A DNA stretch of 64,000 bases. It comes from Neocallimastix lanati (nom. inval.) (Eukaryota > Neocallimastigomycota > Neocallimastigomycetes > Neocallimastigales > Neocallimastigaceae). The stretch is from positions 775,001-839,000 of the forward strand of contig JACVTC010000011.1 in assembly GCA_016946835.1 (NCBI GenBank), written 5' to 3'. The notes below the pieces were generated by a model that made no database searches, had not been told where the DNA came from, and saw only the letters and a program-made list of their open reading frames with translations. Made by a program: the position numbers and the translations under genes. Below are positions 25,617-36,776 of this stretch, piece after piece. Position 1 is the stretch's first letter. Each line of letters begins with the position of its first letter.

Positions 25617-25963
25617 ATGTTTTTTATATCAATTTTACTATGTAATTATATAATTATAATTATTATTATTATTTTTATTATTTATATATATAAATATGAA
25701 GCTGGTCATTTCGCTTACCAATGTTGAAATACAATTAAATTATCACCATTTAAAAAGGAAACATTGACAACTTTGGAAGGATACACACAAAATAGAGATG
25801 ATATTAATAAAATAATAAAATCTAAACCAAAAAAACATACAAATTCAGATTCTTTGGATAGTGATAGTGATAGTGATAATAGTTGTGATTCATCAGATTA
25901 TCATAAAAAAAAAGGTGAAGAAAACATCATTCACATATAAAGTCTCATAAGCATAACCATAAA
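25216..25963 (+). pseudogene. SREK1IP1-like pseudogene (truncated copy in unit 1)
   Basis: A diverged copy of the gene at 27633. Exon 1 (25216-25312) reads MDEKKKGLDAFSRLSSGRNQ and then the first zinc-knuckle cysteines. Exon 2 starts at 25702 with the rest of the CX2CX4HX4C knuckle. The next codon is TGA (25725-25727) where the intact copy has AGA. Later there is a frameshift in the Lys run near 25915, and the homology stops after CATAACCATAA, where copy A' begins. As it stands it could only make a 40-residue peptide ending exactly at the last zinc ligand. The truncation fits the duplication breakpoint. Confidence 0.85.
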
Positions 25964-25965
25964 TC

Positions 25966-25996
25966 TCGAAATTTCATATTATTATTATTATTATTA

Positions 25997-26059
<63 letters not shown>

Positions 26060-26508
26060 ATAAAAATAATTTGTTTGTTTTAACTAAAAAGTTGTAAACA
26101 AATAATAATATTAATATGGATTTATCCCTTTATTCCTAAGAATTATTTCTATTCCATATGGATTTCTATATATAGCCAAAAAATTAATAAATGAATAAAT
26201 AATAAATAATGATGAAACACAATATCTACTAGAAAATATTTAATAATAAATAAAATAAATTAACTTATCATTAGATTTATTATTATATTAAGGACAGTTA
26301 TATATAATTATAATTTATTTTTTTAAAGTGTCATTTTTTATACATAAATAATATATTTTTTTTTTACCCTACAAAATTTTATGGGAATAATTTATTAAAT
26401 TAATCTTCATAATTTGAAACTAATAAAATTTGAATGTTTCATATATTATGAGAATTAATATTCATATTTTAATATAAAACTATAAACGATATTGGAGACA
26501 TTATATAT
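25966..26508. repeat. Left part of tandem-duplication unit 2 (copy A')
   Basis: Counterpart of 18230-18700, beginning ATCTCGAAATTTCATATT and ending near ATATTGGAGACATTATATAT. An ATT microsatellite (about 25977-26057) has expanded in this copy. It is fused directly to the broken SREK1IP1-like copy, so it marks the junction between the two units. Confidence 0.82.
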
Positions 26509-26529
26509 ATATGCCATTCAACTACATAT

Positions 26530-26790
26530 GTTATAAATTATTCATATATATATTTATAAAGACATATTTATTATAATTGAAAAAGATTAAAACAATATTA
26601 ATATTTATACATAAATAATTCAATCATTTATTTATATAATTAATAACCAATATTTTATTATTATTATTATTTATTATATAATATTTTATATATATTTATT
26701 ATATATATATATATATATATTTTTTAACTTAATAAAAATTGATACCCAGTTATAGGTTTATATACTAATTTAAAAGATGCTCATCTTTTA
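26530..26790 (+). pseudogene. EIF2B3 fragment (unit 2)
   Basis: 26530-26590 resembles the start of EIF2B3 intron 1 (about 20830-20885). 26590-26790 closely follows intron 5 plus the first 50 bases of exon 6 (22165-22362), including TTAATAACCAATATTTT and GATACCCAGTTATAGG. The exon part reads like PVMDLYTNLRDAHL with TAG replacing TGG/GGA-region codons. Everything else of EIF2B3 is missing, so large internal deletions followed duplication. Because introns are retained, this is a DNA duplicate and not a retrocopy. Confidence 0.82.
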
Positions 26791-26828
26791 AATTATAATA
26801 AATTAATAGATAATTGTTCAGATATGTA

Positions 26829-26960
26829 AAGTACTTTAAATAGTAGTTGAAGTGGTAGTAGGTTCATTTGTTGTTTTGACATCATTTATTGTTGGTTGAG
26901 TATTTTCCGAAGGATTAGTTTCATTTGTAATAACTTCAGTTGACGTTGTCATTCAATCTT
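26829..26960 (-). pseudogene. Thr/Asn-rich gene fragment, copy 2
   Basis: Minus strand reads EED, stop, MTTSTEVITNETNPSENTQ, PTINDVKTTNEPTTTSTTI, stop. It corresponds to copy 1 at 24597-24784. Copy 1 keeps an ATG and KK where copy 2 has a stop; copy 2 reads TQ where copy 1 has a stop. It supports the two-unit structure. Confidence 0.6.
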
Positions 26961-27632
26961 CTTCTTTTATATATATATATATATATATAATTTAAATTTA
27001 ACATTTATAAGAATTTTTTATATATAAATTTATTTTTTTTTTTAAAAAAAAAAAAAATAAAAAATACAAAAAAAATTTCATAAAGTTATTAATAAAGATA
27101 TATATTAGAAAAATAATAATAATAATAAAATATAAATAATTAATTTTTTTAATAAATATTTCCTTTTTATATATTTATATTTTATACTTCTTTTTAATTT
27201 AATAATTTCAAAAAAAAAAAAAAAATAAAATAAAAAATAAAAAATAAAAAATAAAAAATAAAAATAAAAAAAATAAAAATAAAAATAAAAAAAAAAAGTA
27301 AAACGTCAACGACTTTTTTTTTTTTTTAATATTTATATATTTTTTAAAATTAATTATTTTTTTTTTTAAATTTGGTATATTAAAAATCACATGAATTTAA
27401 TTTAATCAATATTCAATAAACATATTTATATGGAATATTTCATTTTTAGAAATTATGATGATTAAAATATTAAAATTTTATATATAAAATACTGATTATA
27501 TTATATATGTACAAATTTTTTTAAATAATTTTTTTTTTTTTTTTTTATTTTTTTAGTTTAAAATACTGAATATTTTATTTTGTTTTATTTTATTTTAAAT
27601 TATTACAAATAAAAAAAAAAAAAAAAAAAAAA
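26961..27632. other. Upstream region of the intact SREK1IP1-like gene
   Basis: 27310-27480 matches 24930-25100 upstream of the pseudogene (shared AATCACATGAATTTAATTTAAT, ATATGGAATATTTCATTTTT, TTATGATGATTAAAATATTA in pieces). The promoter region was therefore also duplicated. A minus ORF at 27208 is poly-Phe and not a gene. Confidence 0.6.
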
Positions 27633-28583
27633 ATGGAAGAAGAAAAAAAAGGTTTAGATGCCTTTTCAAGATTAAGTTCAGGAAGGAATCAAGGACAAGC
27701 TCAATTTACTTGTAAAAAATGTGGAGGAGGTATTATTTTTTTTATTAATAAATATTAAATATTTTATAAAATGATTTAAATTTATATATCTTTTGTATAT
27801 ATATATAATATTATATAAAAAATTTCTAATCCAAAATTTTAATTCAAAATGTATTTAAAAAAAAAACATTTAAAATGAAATATATTTTTTAAAAATAAAT
27901 AAATAAAAATAAAAATAAAAATAACAAAAATTAAATCAAAACAATACATAAAAAAAAAACTATATATAATGATTTAATTTAATCTTTTTCTTTTTAATTT
28001 TGTTATATTTTATTTTATTATTATAATTATTAATAATATGTTTTTTATAATATCAATTTTACTGTATAATTATATAATTATAATTTTTATTATTATTTTT
28101 ATTATTTATATATATAAATATGAAGCTGGTCATTTTGCTTACCAATGTAGAAATACAATTAAATTATCACCAATTAAAAAGAAAACATTGACACCTTTGG
28201 AAGAATACATACAAAAAAAAAGAGAAGATATTAATAAAATGATAAAATCAAAACCAAAAAAGCATACTTATTCAGATTCTTCGGATAGTGATAGTGATAG
28301 TGATAGTGATAGTGATAGTAGTAGTGATTCATCAGATTATCATAAAAAAAAAAGGAGAAGAAAACATCATTCACATAAAAAGTCTCATAAACATAACCAT
28401 AAGCATAGAAGACATGAAAGTTCTTCTGAGTATGATGATAGTTCATCAGATGATAGTAACAGTGATAGTGACAGTACAAGTAGTGACAGTTCATCATCTT
28501 CAAGAAGAAGAAATAAATCCAGACATTCACATTCACATTCTCATTCTCATAAAAAGAACCATCATAGCAAGAGAAGACATTAA
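27633..28583 (+). CDS. SREK1IP1: SREK1IP1-like zinc-knuckle splicing protein, 2 exons
   Basis: Exons 27633-27729 and 28126-28583 join to 184 residues. Residues 27-40 form a CCHC zinc knuckle (C27, C30, H35, C40), followed by RN as in SREK1IP1. After a short Lys-rich helix come a Ser-Asp repeat (DSSDSDSDSD), basic Lys/Arg/His runs and a C-terminal HSHSHSHS-KKNHHSKRRH. SREK1IP1 (p18SRP) of animals is a small nuclear protein of about 155 residues that binds the SR-family regulator SREK1; the same organisation suggests a nuclear RNA-processing role, which is inference. It is the complete copy of a duplicated gene; the truncated copy lies at 25216-25963. The intron acceptor follows ATATGAAG in both copies. 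Plus-frame and minus-frame ORFs overlapping exon 2 are shadows of its repeats. Confidence 0.85.
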
Positions 28584-28928
28584 TATTATTTTAACTTTAT
28601 ATTTATTTTTTTATTTTAAACCAAAAAAATATATTATATATATATTTTTTACTATATTTAATATAATTAGAATTCTCATTTCAGGATTTATATTTATCAT
28701 ATTATAATATATCAAAAAAAAAAAAAAAAAAAAAAAAAAAAGAATTAATCATATATTAATTGTAATTTATAATAAAGTATATATTAAAAAAAAAAAGAAA
28801 TAAAAAAAAAAAAAAAATAAAGGAAAAACAAAATACATAATACATAATATACCAACAAATCTTTTTTTTTTTTTTTTATTTGCTTTCTTAATAATAATAA
28901 AAGAATTTAATAAAATAAAATAATATTT

Positions 28929-28969
<41 letters not shown>

Positions 28970-29031
28970 AGAATTTATATTTAAAAGCCTTTTATTTTAA
29001 CTATTGAAATTCAATTCTAAGCATTGATACA

Positions 29032-29066
<35 letters not shown>

Positions 29067-29094
29067 AATTTTAGAACCATATTGAAGCCATATT

Positions 29095-29142
<48 letters not shown>

Positions 29143-29380
29143 TTGAACTTTTAATATGCTTTTATATTACTTTCTTTTTTAATTTAGAATATCATTTATA
29201 AATATATATATATATATATATTCTATTCTTTTTCTTTTTTTTTATTATTTTATTTTTACATTATCATTATAAATTTAATATTTTTTTTCTTTTTTTTTTT
29301 TTTTAATTTATTTTTTTACAGCCGCAATTATTGCGAACTTTAATCTTTATTAATTTATTAATTACATGAACATTTTTTAT

Positions 29381-29429
<49 letters not shown>

Positions 29430-29569
29430 ACAGAATTAATAAAAAAAAAAAAAAAAAAAAACACAGAATTAATAAAAAAAAAATATTATTTGTCCAATTT
29501 GAACATAATAATATAATAATATTTAAAATAGTAACATTAAATAAAAAGTAATATTCAAAAATTAAGTGT
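28584..29569. other. AT-rich intergenic DNA
   Basis: Poly-A/T tracts, an AAT array (29099-29142), and a direct repeat of A-run plus CACAGAATTAAT near 29428 and 29461. The poly-Lys ORF at 29366 is not credible. Confidence 0.65.
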
Positions 29570-29900
29570 ATAAATAAATTAAGAAAAAAAAGTTCATATG
29601 TAACGAATACATGTAACGAAGCTCATTACCTTATGGATAAGGATTTGAATTGACTATCTGAAAGAAATTATGGTCTTCTCCTTCAGAGGCTATAGGCCCT
29701 GCTACTGCATTTTCAGTGTTGACGCTTCTGGTTAGTTTGCGCTTATACTTTTGGAATAGTAACCCTTGGAATAGTAACCCTTGTCGAGTACTAGCTCTTG
29801 ACATAATTTCTGTAAAGAGAGCCGCAGATCGCACCAAGAATGACTTTTTTGAATAATCATCAGAAATGATTTGGTACTTAAACAAAACATTCCATTCTTT
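29570..29900. other. GC-shifted island with a broken-looking ORF
   Basis: Base composition is clearly less AT-rich than all neighbouring DNA. The minus strand holds an 84-codon ORF (29631-29885) reading MFKYQIISDDYSKKSFLVRS, then STRQGLLFQGLLFQKYKRK; the GLLFQ repeat comes from a perfect tandem duplication (TGGAATAGTAACCCT twice at about 29753-29783). The plus strand is also open for about 60 codons (AFSVLTLLVSLRLYFW). I recognise neither product. It may be a mobile-element relic or foreign DNA. Confidence 0.4.
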
Positions 29901-29948
29901 TTATATTTTAATTAAATAATGTCTGCATCTCTTCCACCAAGAAGGTAG

Positions 29949-30167
29949 TTATATAATCGGTACAGCATTACATATATTTACACACTCATTATTCCGAAAA
30001 TTAATTAAATTAACACAATTTTCACCAGCTGAACTATTCACTACATTATTAGTAATGATATTATTATTTTCACTATCACTAATTCTACTATTATTAACAA
30101 TATTATTTCTAATGTTATTAATATTATAAACTTCGTTTCTACTATCAGAATCTGTACTTGATTCCAT
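29949..30167 (-). CDS. Asn-rich small ORF, uncertain
   Basis: 72 codons starting MESSTDSDSRNEVYN, then Asn/Ile-rich with NSSAGENCVNLINFRNNE. The opposite strand over 29998-30110 reads a hydrophobic Leu/Ile-rich segment (PAELFTTLLVMILLF), so the true strand is not certain. A plus-strand ATG at 29920-29922 followed by SASLPPRR and a GTAGTT donor-like site could be the first exon of a gene on the other strand. No function assigned. Confidence 0.3.
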   Translation of the reverse strand: MESSTDSDSRNEVYNINNIRNNIVNNSRISDSENNNIITNNVVNSSAGENCVNLINFRNNECVNICNAVPII

Positions 30168-30189
30168 ATTATTCTAATCTGTGATAACA

Positions 30190-30330
30190 ATGTTTACGTT
30201 ACTATTGGATATTAAACAATGTTTGGAAATTATAAAAAATTTTTCATATCCTTTAAATATTTCATTCGAAATTCACGGAAATGATAGTATTTGGAAAACC
30301 AATTTTTCAATCGAAGATTACTATTTTTTC
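30190..30330 (+). other. Possible coding exon, uncertain
   Basis: The plus frame reads MFTLLLDIKQCLEIIKNF, SYPLNISFEIHGNDSIWK, TNFSIEDYYFF before low-complexity DNA. The alternation resembles one strand-helix-strand unit of checkpoint sliding-clamp proteins such as Rad9 (pattern: core strand, KxxxxL helix, then SIxF). This is a weak pattern match, not an identification. No matching downstream exon was found. Confidence 0.22.
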
Positions 30331-30995
30331 TATATATACAATAGGATCATTTACTATATATATTTACTTCATTTTAATTATTTATTTTTATATTTTTATT
30401 TTTCCATTTATTTATTATTTTCGTTTTTTTTTTATTTTTATTTTTATTTTTTTTTTTTAATTTCTTATTTTTATTTTTTTTATTTTATATTTTTTATAAT
30501 TCATTTTTTTTAATAAAAAAAAAAAAATTAATATAAAAATTTTATTCTAGTTTAAATTTTTATATATTTAATTTTTTTTTTATTTTCTTTTTTTTCAGTA
30601 AAAAGATAAAAAAAATAAAATATTAATAAAAATATAGTAAAGATGAAGAAAAAAAAAAAAAAAAAAAAAAACTATTAATAAATTATTATATATTAAAAGA
30701 TTAATAATAAATAATAATTTTTTTTATTATTATCATTTATTATATTATTTTTATCAATTAATTATTAATAGTAAATTAACATTAACATAATTAATTTTTT
30801 TATCTAAATTTATGTTTTCTTTTTTTTTTTTAGCTACAGATTAATAATTATAAATAATATATATACTATTTTTGATTAAAATATTTTTAATATAATTATA
30901 AAAAAAAAAATTATTGATTTAAATATTATATATATTGTTTTGTTATGTTGTAACAAGGTATGAATGAAATAAAAAAAAAAAACATGTAAATTTAT
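30331..30995. other. AT-rich intergenic DNA
   Basis: Poly-T/A blocks and TA-rich DNA; no coding sequence seen. The stop of the next minus-strand gene is at 30996-30998. Confidence 0.65.
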
Positions 30996-32449
30996 TTATT
31001 CTTCAGCCTTGTTAACTTCAGCGCTTTCTTCCTTTTCAATTTCCTTATCAACCTTAGAGTACCATAACTTTATTTTTTCATTTAATAATTCATTGTCTTT
31101 CTTTTCTTCTTTTGGTGGAGTAACAACAATTTCATTAATAATTGGAATTGCCATTGGCTCATCAGAAGTAATTGGAGTAGCAGAAAGTGCTGGTGATCCT
31201 GGTACAACTGGGTTAGTGAAAACCTTCTTTTCCTCCTTAGCAGGAGCTGGAGTTTTAGTAGTGGTAGTAGTTTTCTTATTTTGAGTTGGTCTTTCCCATG
31301 GTAAACGTACTTCTGATGCACCATATGATCTTTCGGAATCGAATGATGGAGTTGGTGATCCATGTCTTTCATAGGCTGGAGACCATGGACGTTCAGAAGC
31401 TGGAGACCATGGACGGTCATTACCTAATAATGGAGAAGATCTTCCATAGTAACAATAACCAGATGGTGTAAGTGGTCTTGGTAAAAGTTGGGTAATATCA
31501 TTAAGTTGTGCATCTTCAAAAGCCTTTCTACGAGAACGGAACTCGTCATTACTAACATATTGATTTCTACCAACTTGAGAAAGAATATTCTATAATCATT
31601 AATAATTATTTATTAATATTATTTATAAAAATTTTATTATTAATATTATTTAAATATAAATATTTTAATAATTAAACGTTTACTAATTTTTTAAAATATT
31701 TTAATTTTTATATTTTATGACTATTTTTTATTCTTTATTATTATCATTATTTATAACCTAATTTCTTTATTTTTTTTATTTATAATCTAATTTCTTTATT
31801 TTCTTTTTCATTTACCTTAAGACTGTTAGACTTTGGACTACTGAAACCAGCTGAACCAGAAATAGTTTTTGGAGCATCTTCTGGTAATTTAGTGTAAGTT
31901 GGTCTTAATTTTGTTTGACTATTTTTATAGGCTAAGGGCTTATTAGTTGATGATGATGGATCTTTAGAGAAAGAGGCATTACTTGTAGATTTTATTGGTT
32001 TGAACTTTGGTTCTGGCTTTAAATTATTGGTATATCTTGTAGTAATATGATTAGAAGAAGGTGTCTTTTTAACATTTTTGTTACTTTCATTTTGTGCCAT
32101 TTCTAAAAAGAATCTTCTTCTTGCTAAAAATTCATCTTTACCAACACCTACAGTTTTCTTGTCCTTATTAGCAAAAATACTCTTTAATTTATTCGTAAAA
32201 AAATTTTTTTATATGTATTTTTTTTTCCATGATTAAATAAATATATATTATTTTAATATGTTTATATTTTAAATTATTAATATTTATTTACAGTATATAA
32301 TATTTATTTTTATAAAACAAAATATAATATATATATTATAAATTTTAGTTATTTATAAATTATATTTTTTATTTTTATAAAATAATTATAAACAATATTA
32401 TTTATTTATATTATTTTTTTTATTTTACCTTGTAAGAATTTGAAGACAT
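30996..32449 (-). CDS. Conserved-looking hypothetical protein with two DEFxxRR motifs, 3 exons
   Basis: Exons 32429-32449, 31816-32181 and 30996-31589 join in frame (all GT-AG, phase 0) to 326 residues. I do not recognise the family. Visible features: a repeated motif, KDEFLARRRFF (residues 22-32) and NDEFRSRRKAF (143-153), each preceded by an SIF/NIL helix start; a basic Ser/Thr/Pro/Lys-rich middle; a tandem RPWSPAS-E-RPWSPAY-E segment; a Thr-Lys/Pro-Ala stretch; and a C-terminal charged helix (LLNEKIKLWYSKVDKEIEKE). There is no signal peptide or membrane segment. Composition suggests a largely disordered cytosolic or nuclear protein. If intron 2 were retained the protein would end at NEKENKEIRL. 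The region of the third exon also has a long plus-strand ORF, which is a shadow. Confidence 0.75.
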
Positions 32450-33836
32450 AATGATTTATATAACTGTTAAAATAAATATAATATTTTTTAGTTAAATTTA
32501 TTAAAATTTATTCTTATTTTATTTATTTATTTTTTTTTTTATAAATATTGATATAAAAATTTCAAGTGAATTTCCTATTATTGAGATTCTTTATTTTCTC
32601 ACTGAAATAAATATATTATTTATTTTGATTTTTTTATTATTTACAAAGATAATAAAAAAAATTTTTTTTTCTATTGCAATAAAATTCTTTTATATAATTT
32701 TTTTTTCCTCTAAAAAAAATATTAAATTAAATTATATATCAAAGAGAAATATATATAGCTTATATATAGTAACTATATTATTATTAAAAAAAATATGAAT
32801 TTCTTTTAAATCTAATTAATGATTTCTTTATTAATATATATTTATTTATATAATATTAATTTAATATTTTTTTCGTAATAAAGAAAAAAAAATATTAAGC
32901 TATTTCTTCTTTTTTTTTTTTACTATATTTTTATATTTAATTTTTTTTTATTTAATTATTCTTTTTATATTTAATTATTATTAATAATTTTAATAATAAT
33001 TTTTATAATAAATATAAAAAAAACAATTTTTATTTTTTTTTTAAATTTTTTCTTCTTTTTTTTTACTATTTTATTTTTTTACTTTTATTTTTGAATTTTT
33101 TATAAAAAAAAAAAAAAAAAAAAAGGAAATGAGATAAAAAGATTTTATAATAATAATTAACTTCAAACTTTATTTTTCTCTATTAACAAATAAAATTTTA
33201 TTAATTTAATATATAAATTCAATATATTATTAATACAATTAAATATATAACAATAGAAACTTTTAGTGCAACATAACTATTTAAAAAAAAAATAATTAAA
33301 AAAATTATTTTAATATATAGTTTTAAAAGAATTAATAATTATATTTAATTATTATTAATTAAATAAATATAAATAAATATAAATAAATACATAAATACAT
33401 ATAAATATATATATAAATATAAATAAATTAATAAAAAATAATATAATCATGATTGATTAGAGCATTAAAAATCAAAATGCAAATTAAAAAAATAAATATA
33501 TATATAAATAATAACAAAAAAACTTCTAAATGTTTTTTTATTATTATTCATTAATTTGTAATAAAAGATTTTTTTATTGAACTTTACTATCAAATTAAAA
33601 GAATTTCAAATTGTATACAAATTTGAATAACGTATACATCAAACATTAGGATTAAAAAACAAAATTATATGATATTAAATTAATATAAATAATATTTAAA
33701 TATGTGAAATAGTTAGTATTATTCTATACTATTAAATTATATTAAAATATTTCATAATTAGGTATATATTAAGTATAACTATAGTAATTGAAAAAAGTGC
33801 ACTTTGTCTAAAGAATTTATTATTTAATATTTATGA
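32450..33836. other. AT-rich intergenic DNA
   Basis: Upstream region of the gene at 30996-32449, then poly-A/T and AT-rich DNA. No coding sequence seen. Confidence 0.65.
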
Positions 33837-34103
33837 TTTATTATTTAGTATTTAGAATTTATTATTTATTATTTATTATTTATTATTTATTATTTATTAT
33901 TAATTATTATTTATTAATTATTATTTATGATTTATTATTTAGTATTTAGTATTTATTATTTATTATTTAGTATTTTGTATTTATTTATTAATTATTAATT
34001 ATTAATTATTATTTATTATTTATTATTTATTATTTATTATTTATTATTTATTATTTATTATTTATTATTTATTATTTATTATTTATTATTTATTATTTAT
34101 TAT
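33837..34103. repeat. Heptanucleotide array (TTTATTA)n, imperfect
   Basis: The reverse-complement form of the 5657-5928 heptamer. The left half is interrupted by variants (TTTAGTA, TTAATTA); the right half (about 34005-34103) is clean. Confidence 0.9.
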
Positions 34104-35610
34104 TATTAATAATAATTTTTAACTATTTTTTAATTATTGAATTAGTAATTAACATTGCATATTAATTATTAATATATTCAAAGAACATAAATATTCCTTT
34201 ATTTATCTTGGTATAATTAATTGTGATTAAATAATTATTTACATATCTATACTAATAAATTGTAATAATGATAAATAATAACAAATTATAAAAAATGATG
34301 ATAAATAATAACAATTAAATTATAAAAAATGATGATAAATAATAATAATAATGATAATAATAATGATAAATAATGATAATAAATAGAAATTTACTTTTAC
34401 GCCTAAAACAATATCAATTATTTTATTATTTATTATTAATTATTAATTATTTCTAATTCCAAATAAAAGTTTTTATTTAATAAATATATTTTAATATTTA
34501 TAAATATTTAAATTTATAATTAACAAAATAATTTTTTTTAATATCAAAATATTAATAAAATTTTGTATTATATATATTACAAATCAAATTTACAATATAG
34601 TTTAATATATGAGAAATTAATCTATTAATATCTATTTATATATATTATATATTAGATATAGGTTACATTTAAAAAAATTTTAATTAATTGATTATTTTAA
34701 TTTGTTTAATTAATGTTTTATATAATATATTAGTTTAATTTAATTTTATAAATACTTCAATGTAATTAAAACCATTCATTTATATAAAATATTTATATAA
34801 ATTACAATGTACTATAATATATTATAATAACACATCCATAAATTAAAAACACAAAAAAATAATTTTTAATGTAGTACCAAAAAATATTTCCAAATTAAAA
34901 TAAAGTTTTATTTCATTTTATTAAAACTTTCATTAGAAATAATGTACAATAATTCTGTTTTAGTACATTTTTAATGTACAAATTTTTTTTAATAATAAAT
35001 AATAATAATAATGAAAATAATATTCTAAAAATATAACTATAATTAGTATTAAAATAGTTAATTTTTATTTTTATTTTATTATTTTTTTTTTTTATTTTAT
35101 TATTTTTTTTTAATAAGCCAAAAATTTTTAATTAAATATTAATAAAATTGGTATAATTAATTTTTTATTATTTATATTAAATATGTTGATTTTTAAACAT
35201 GATATATAATAATATTATATTACGTTTTTAAATAAAAAATTAAAAAAATGGTCATTCCTCATTTAAATCCTTCATCCTTTATATTTAAATCAATTCACCT
35301 TAAAGGGTGTAGGTAATTCAAAATGGAGAAACGTTACCAAAAAATAAGAAATAATATTAAATAAAAAAATAATCATGATAATGATTAATATGGATATTAT
35401 TATAATTATTATGAATATTATTATGAATATTTAATTTTTCAAAGTAAAAAAGAAAAAAATATTTCTATGGTTTTCTTATTCATTTAAAATTAATAAAAAA
35501 TTTTTACTTCAATTTACGAATTTTTTTTTATATTATTATTTTTTTTTTTCATTTTGCTTTATTTGTTTTTTTTTATTTTATTTTGCTTTATTTGTTTTTT
35601 TTTTTTTTTT
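34104..35610. other. AT-rich intergenic DNA
   Basis: Simple and AT-rich. A slightly less AT-rich patch at 35247-35340 contains CCTTAAAGGGTGTAGG, similar to the outer end of the foldback element at 38482-38862, but no full copy is present. Confidence 0.6.
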
Positions 35611-36076
35611 TTATTTTATTTTATTTTATTTTATATTATTTTATTTTATTTTATTTTATTTATTTTATTTTATTTTATTTTATTTTATTTTATTTTATTT
35701 TATTTTATTTTATTTTATTTTATTTTATTTTATTTTATTTTATTTTATTTTATTTTATTTTATTTTATTTTATTTTATTTTATTTTATTTTATTTTATTT
35801 TATTTTATTTTATTTTATTTTATTTTATTTTATTTTATTTTATTTTATTTTATTTTATTTTATTTTATTTTATTTTATTTTATTTTATTTTATTTTATTT
35901 TATTTTATTTTATTTTATTTTATTTTATTTTATTTTATTTTATTTTATTTTATTTTATTTTATTTTATTTTATTTTATTTTATTTTATTTTATATTATTT
36001 TATTTTCTTTTATTTTATTTTTTATTTTATTTTATATTATTTTATTTTATATTATTTTATTTTATTTTATTTTATT
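35611..36076. repeat. Pentanucleotide array (TTTTA)n
   Basis: About 90 copies of TTTTA over some 460 bp, almost perfect in the centre and with a few variants at the right end. Two overlapping 180-codon ORFs across it encode only repeated Phe/Tyr/Ile/Leu and are artefacts of the array. Confidence 0.97.
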
Positions 36077-36776
36077 TTTTGAATACTGTCTTTTATTAAA
36101 AAAAATCAATTGTTTTTAAAAAGCTCATCATAAAATTACATATGAATAACTTATATCTTGAAGTTTATTTTATAAACCTTTTATAAAAATTTGAAATATT
36201 CTTAAATATCATTTTTCTCTTTTTCAATAAGAATTTCTTCCTATTATAGTTATTTTCAATTAAATATAAATGCATATATATATATTTATTAATATTTTTA
36301 TCTATTAAAAATTATTACGAGTTCCTATTTTTATCTTATTTATTAATAGTAAAAAAAAAAAAAAAATACGATTGAAATTCCTTAAATAATAAATAATAAA
36401 ATAATGAATATATATATATATATATCTTATCATCTTTTTAAACTACTCCACAATTTTATTAAAATAAATAAAGAAAAAGAATAAAACAAAAACAAAAACA
36501 AAAACAAAAAAAAAAAAAAAAAAAAAAAAATAGAAAAAAAAAAGCATTATTTAAATAAATACATAATTAGTAAATTATTGAAATTTTAATGATTTTGTAT
36601 TAATATAACATATTAATAAAAGAATTTATACAAAGGAGATATAAAACTATATTTTTTATAAATTCTTTTTAATAAATTTATAAAACAAATAAAATATAAA
36701 TTTATATATATATTTAAATGGTATTAGTTAATATCTTATTAATTAATATGAAATAATAAGAATAACTATTTTTTTT

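Noticed and set aside
28231-28707. Overlapping 101-codon minus and 139-codon plus ORFs
   Set aside because: Shadows of the Ser-Asp and basic repeats in exon 2 of the SREK1IP1-like gene.
31009-31471. Plus and minus shadow ORFs across exon 3 of the hypothetical gene
   Set aside because: The three-exon minus model is in frame throughout and has consensus splice sites, whereas these ORFs lack partners.
35290-35340. A second copy of the foldback element end (CCTTAAAGGGTGTAGG)
   Set aside because: Only about 16 bases resemble it and no inverted unit array follows; probably chance or too decayed to support.
35554-36119. Two overlapping plus-strand ORFs of about 180 codons of Phe/Tyr/Ile/Leu
   Set aside because: They are read-through of the TTTTA array, where no frame contains a stop; not a protein gene.
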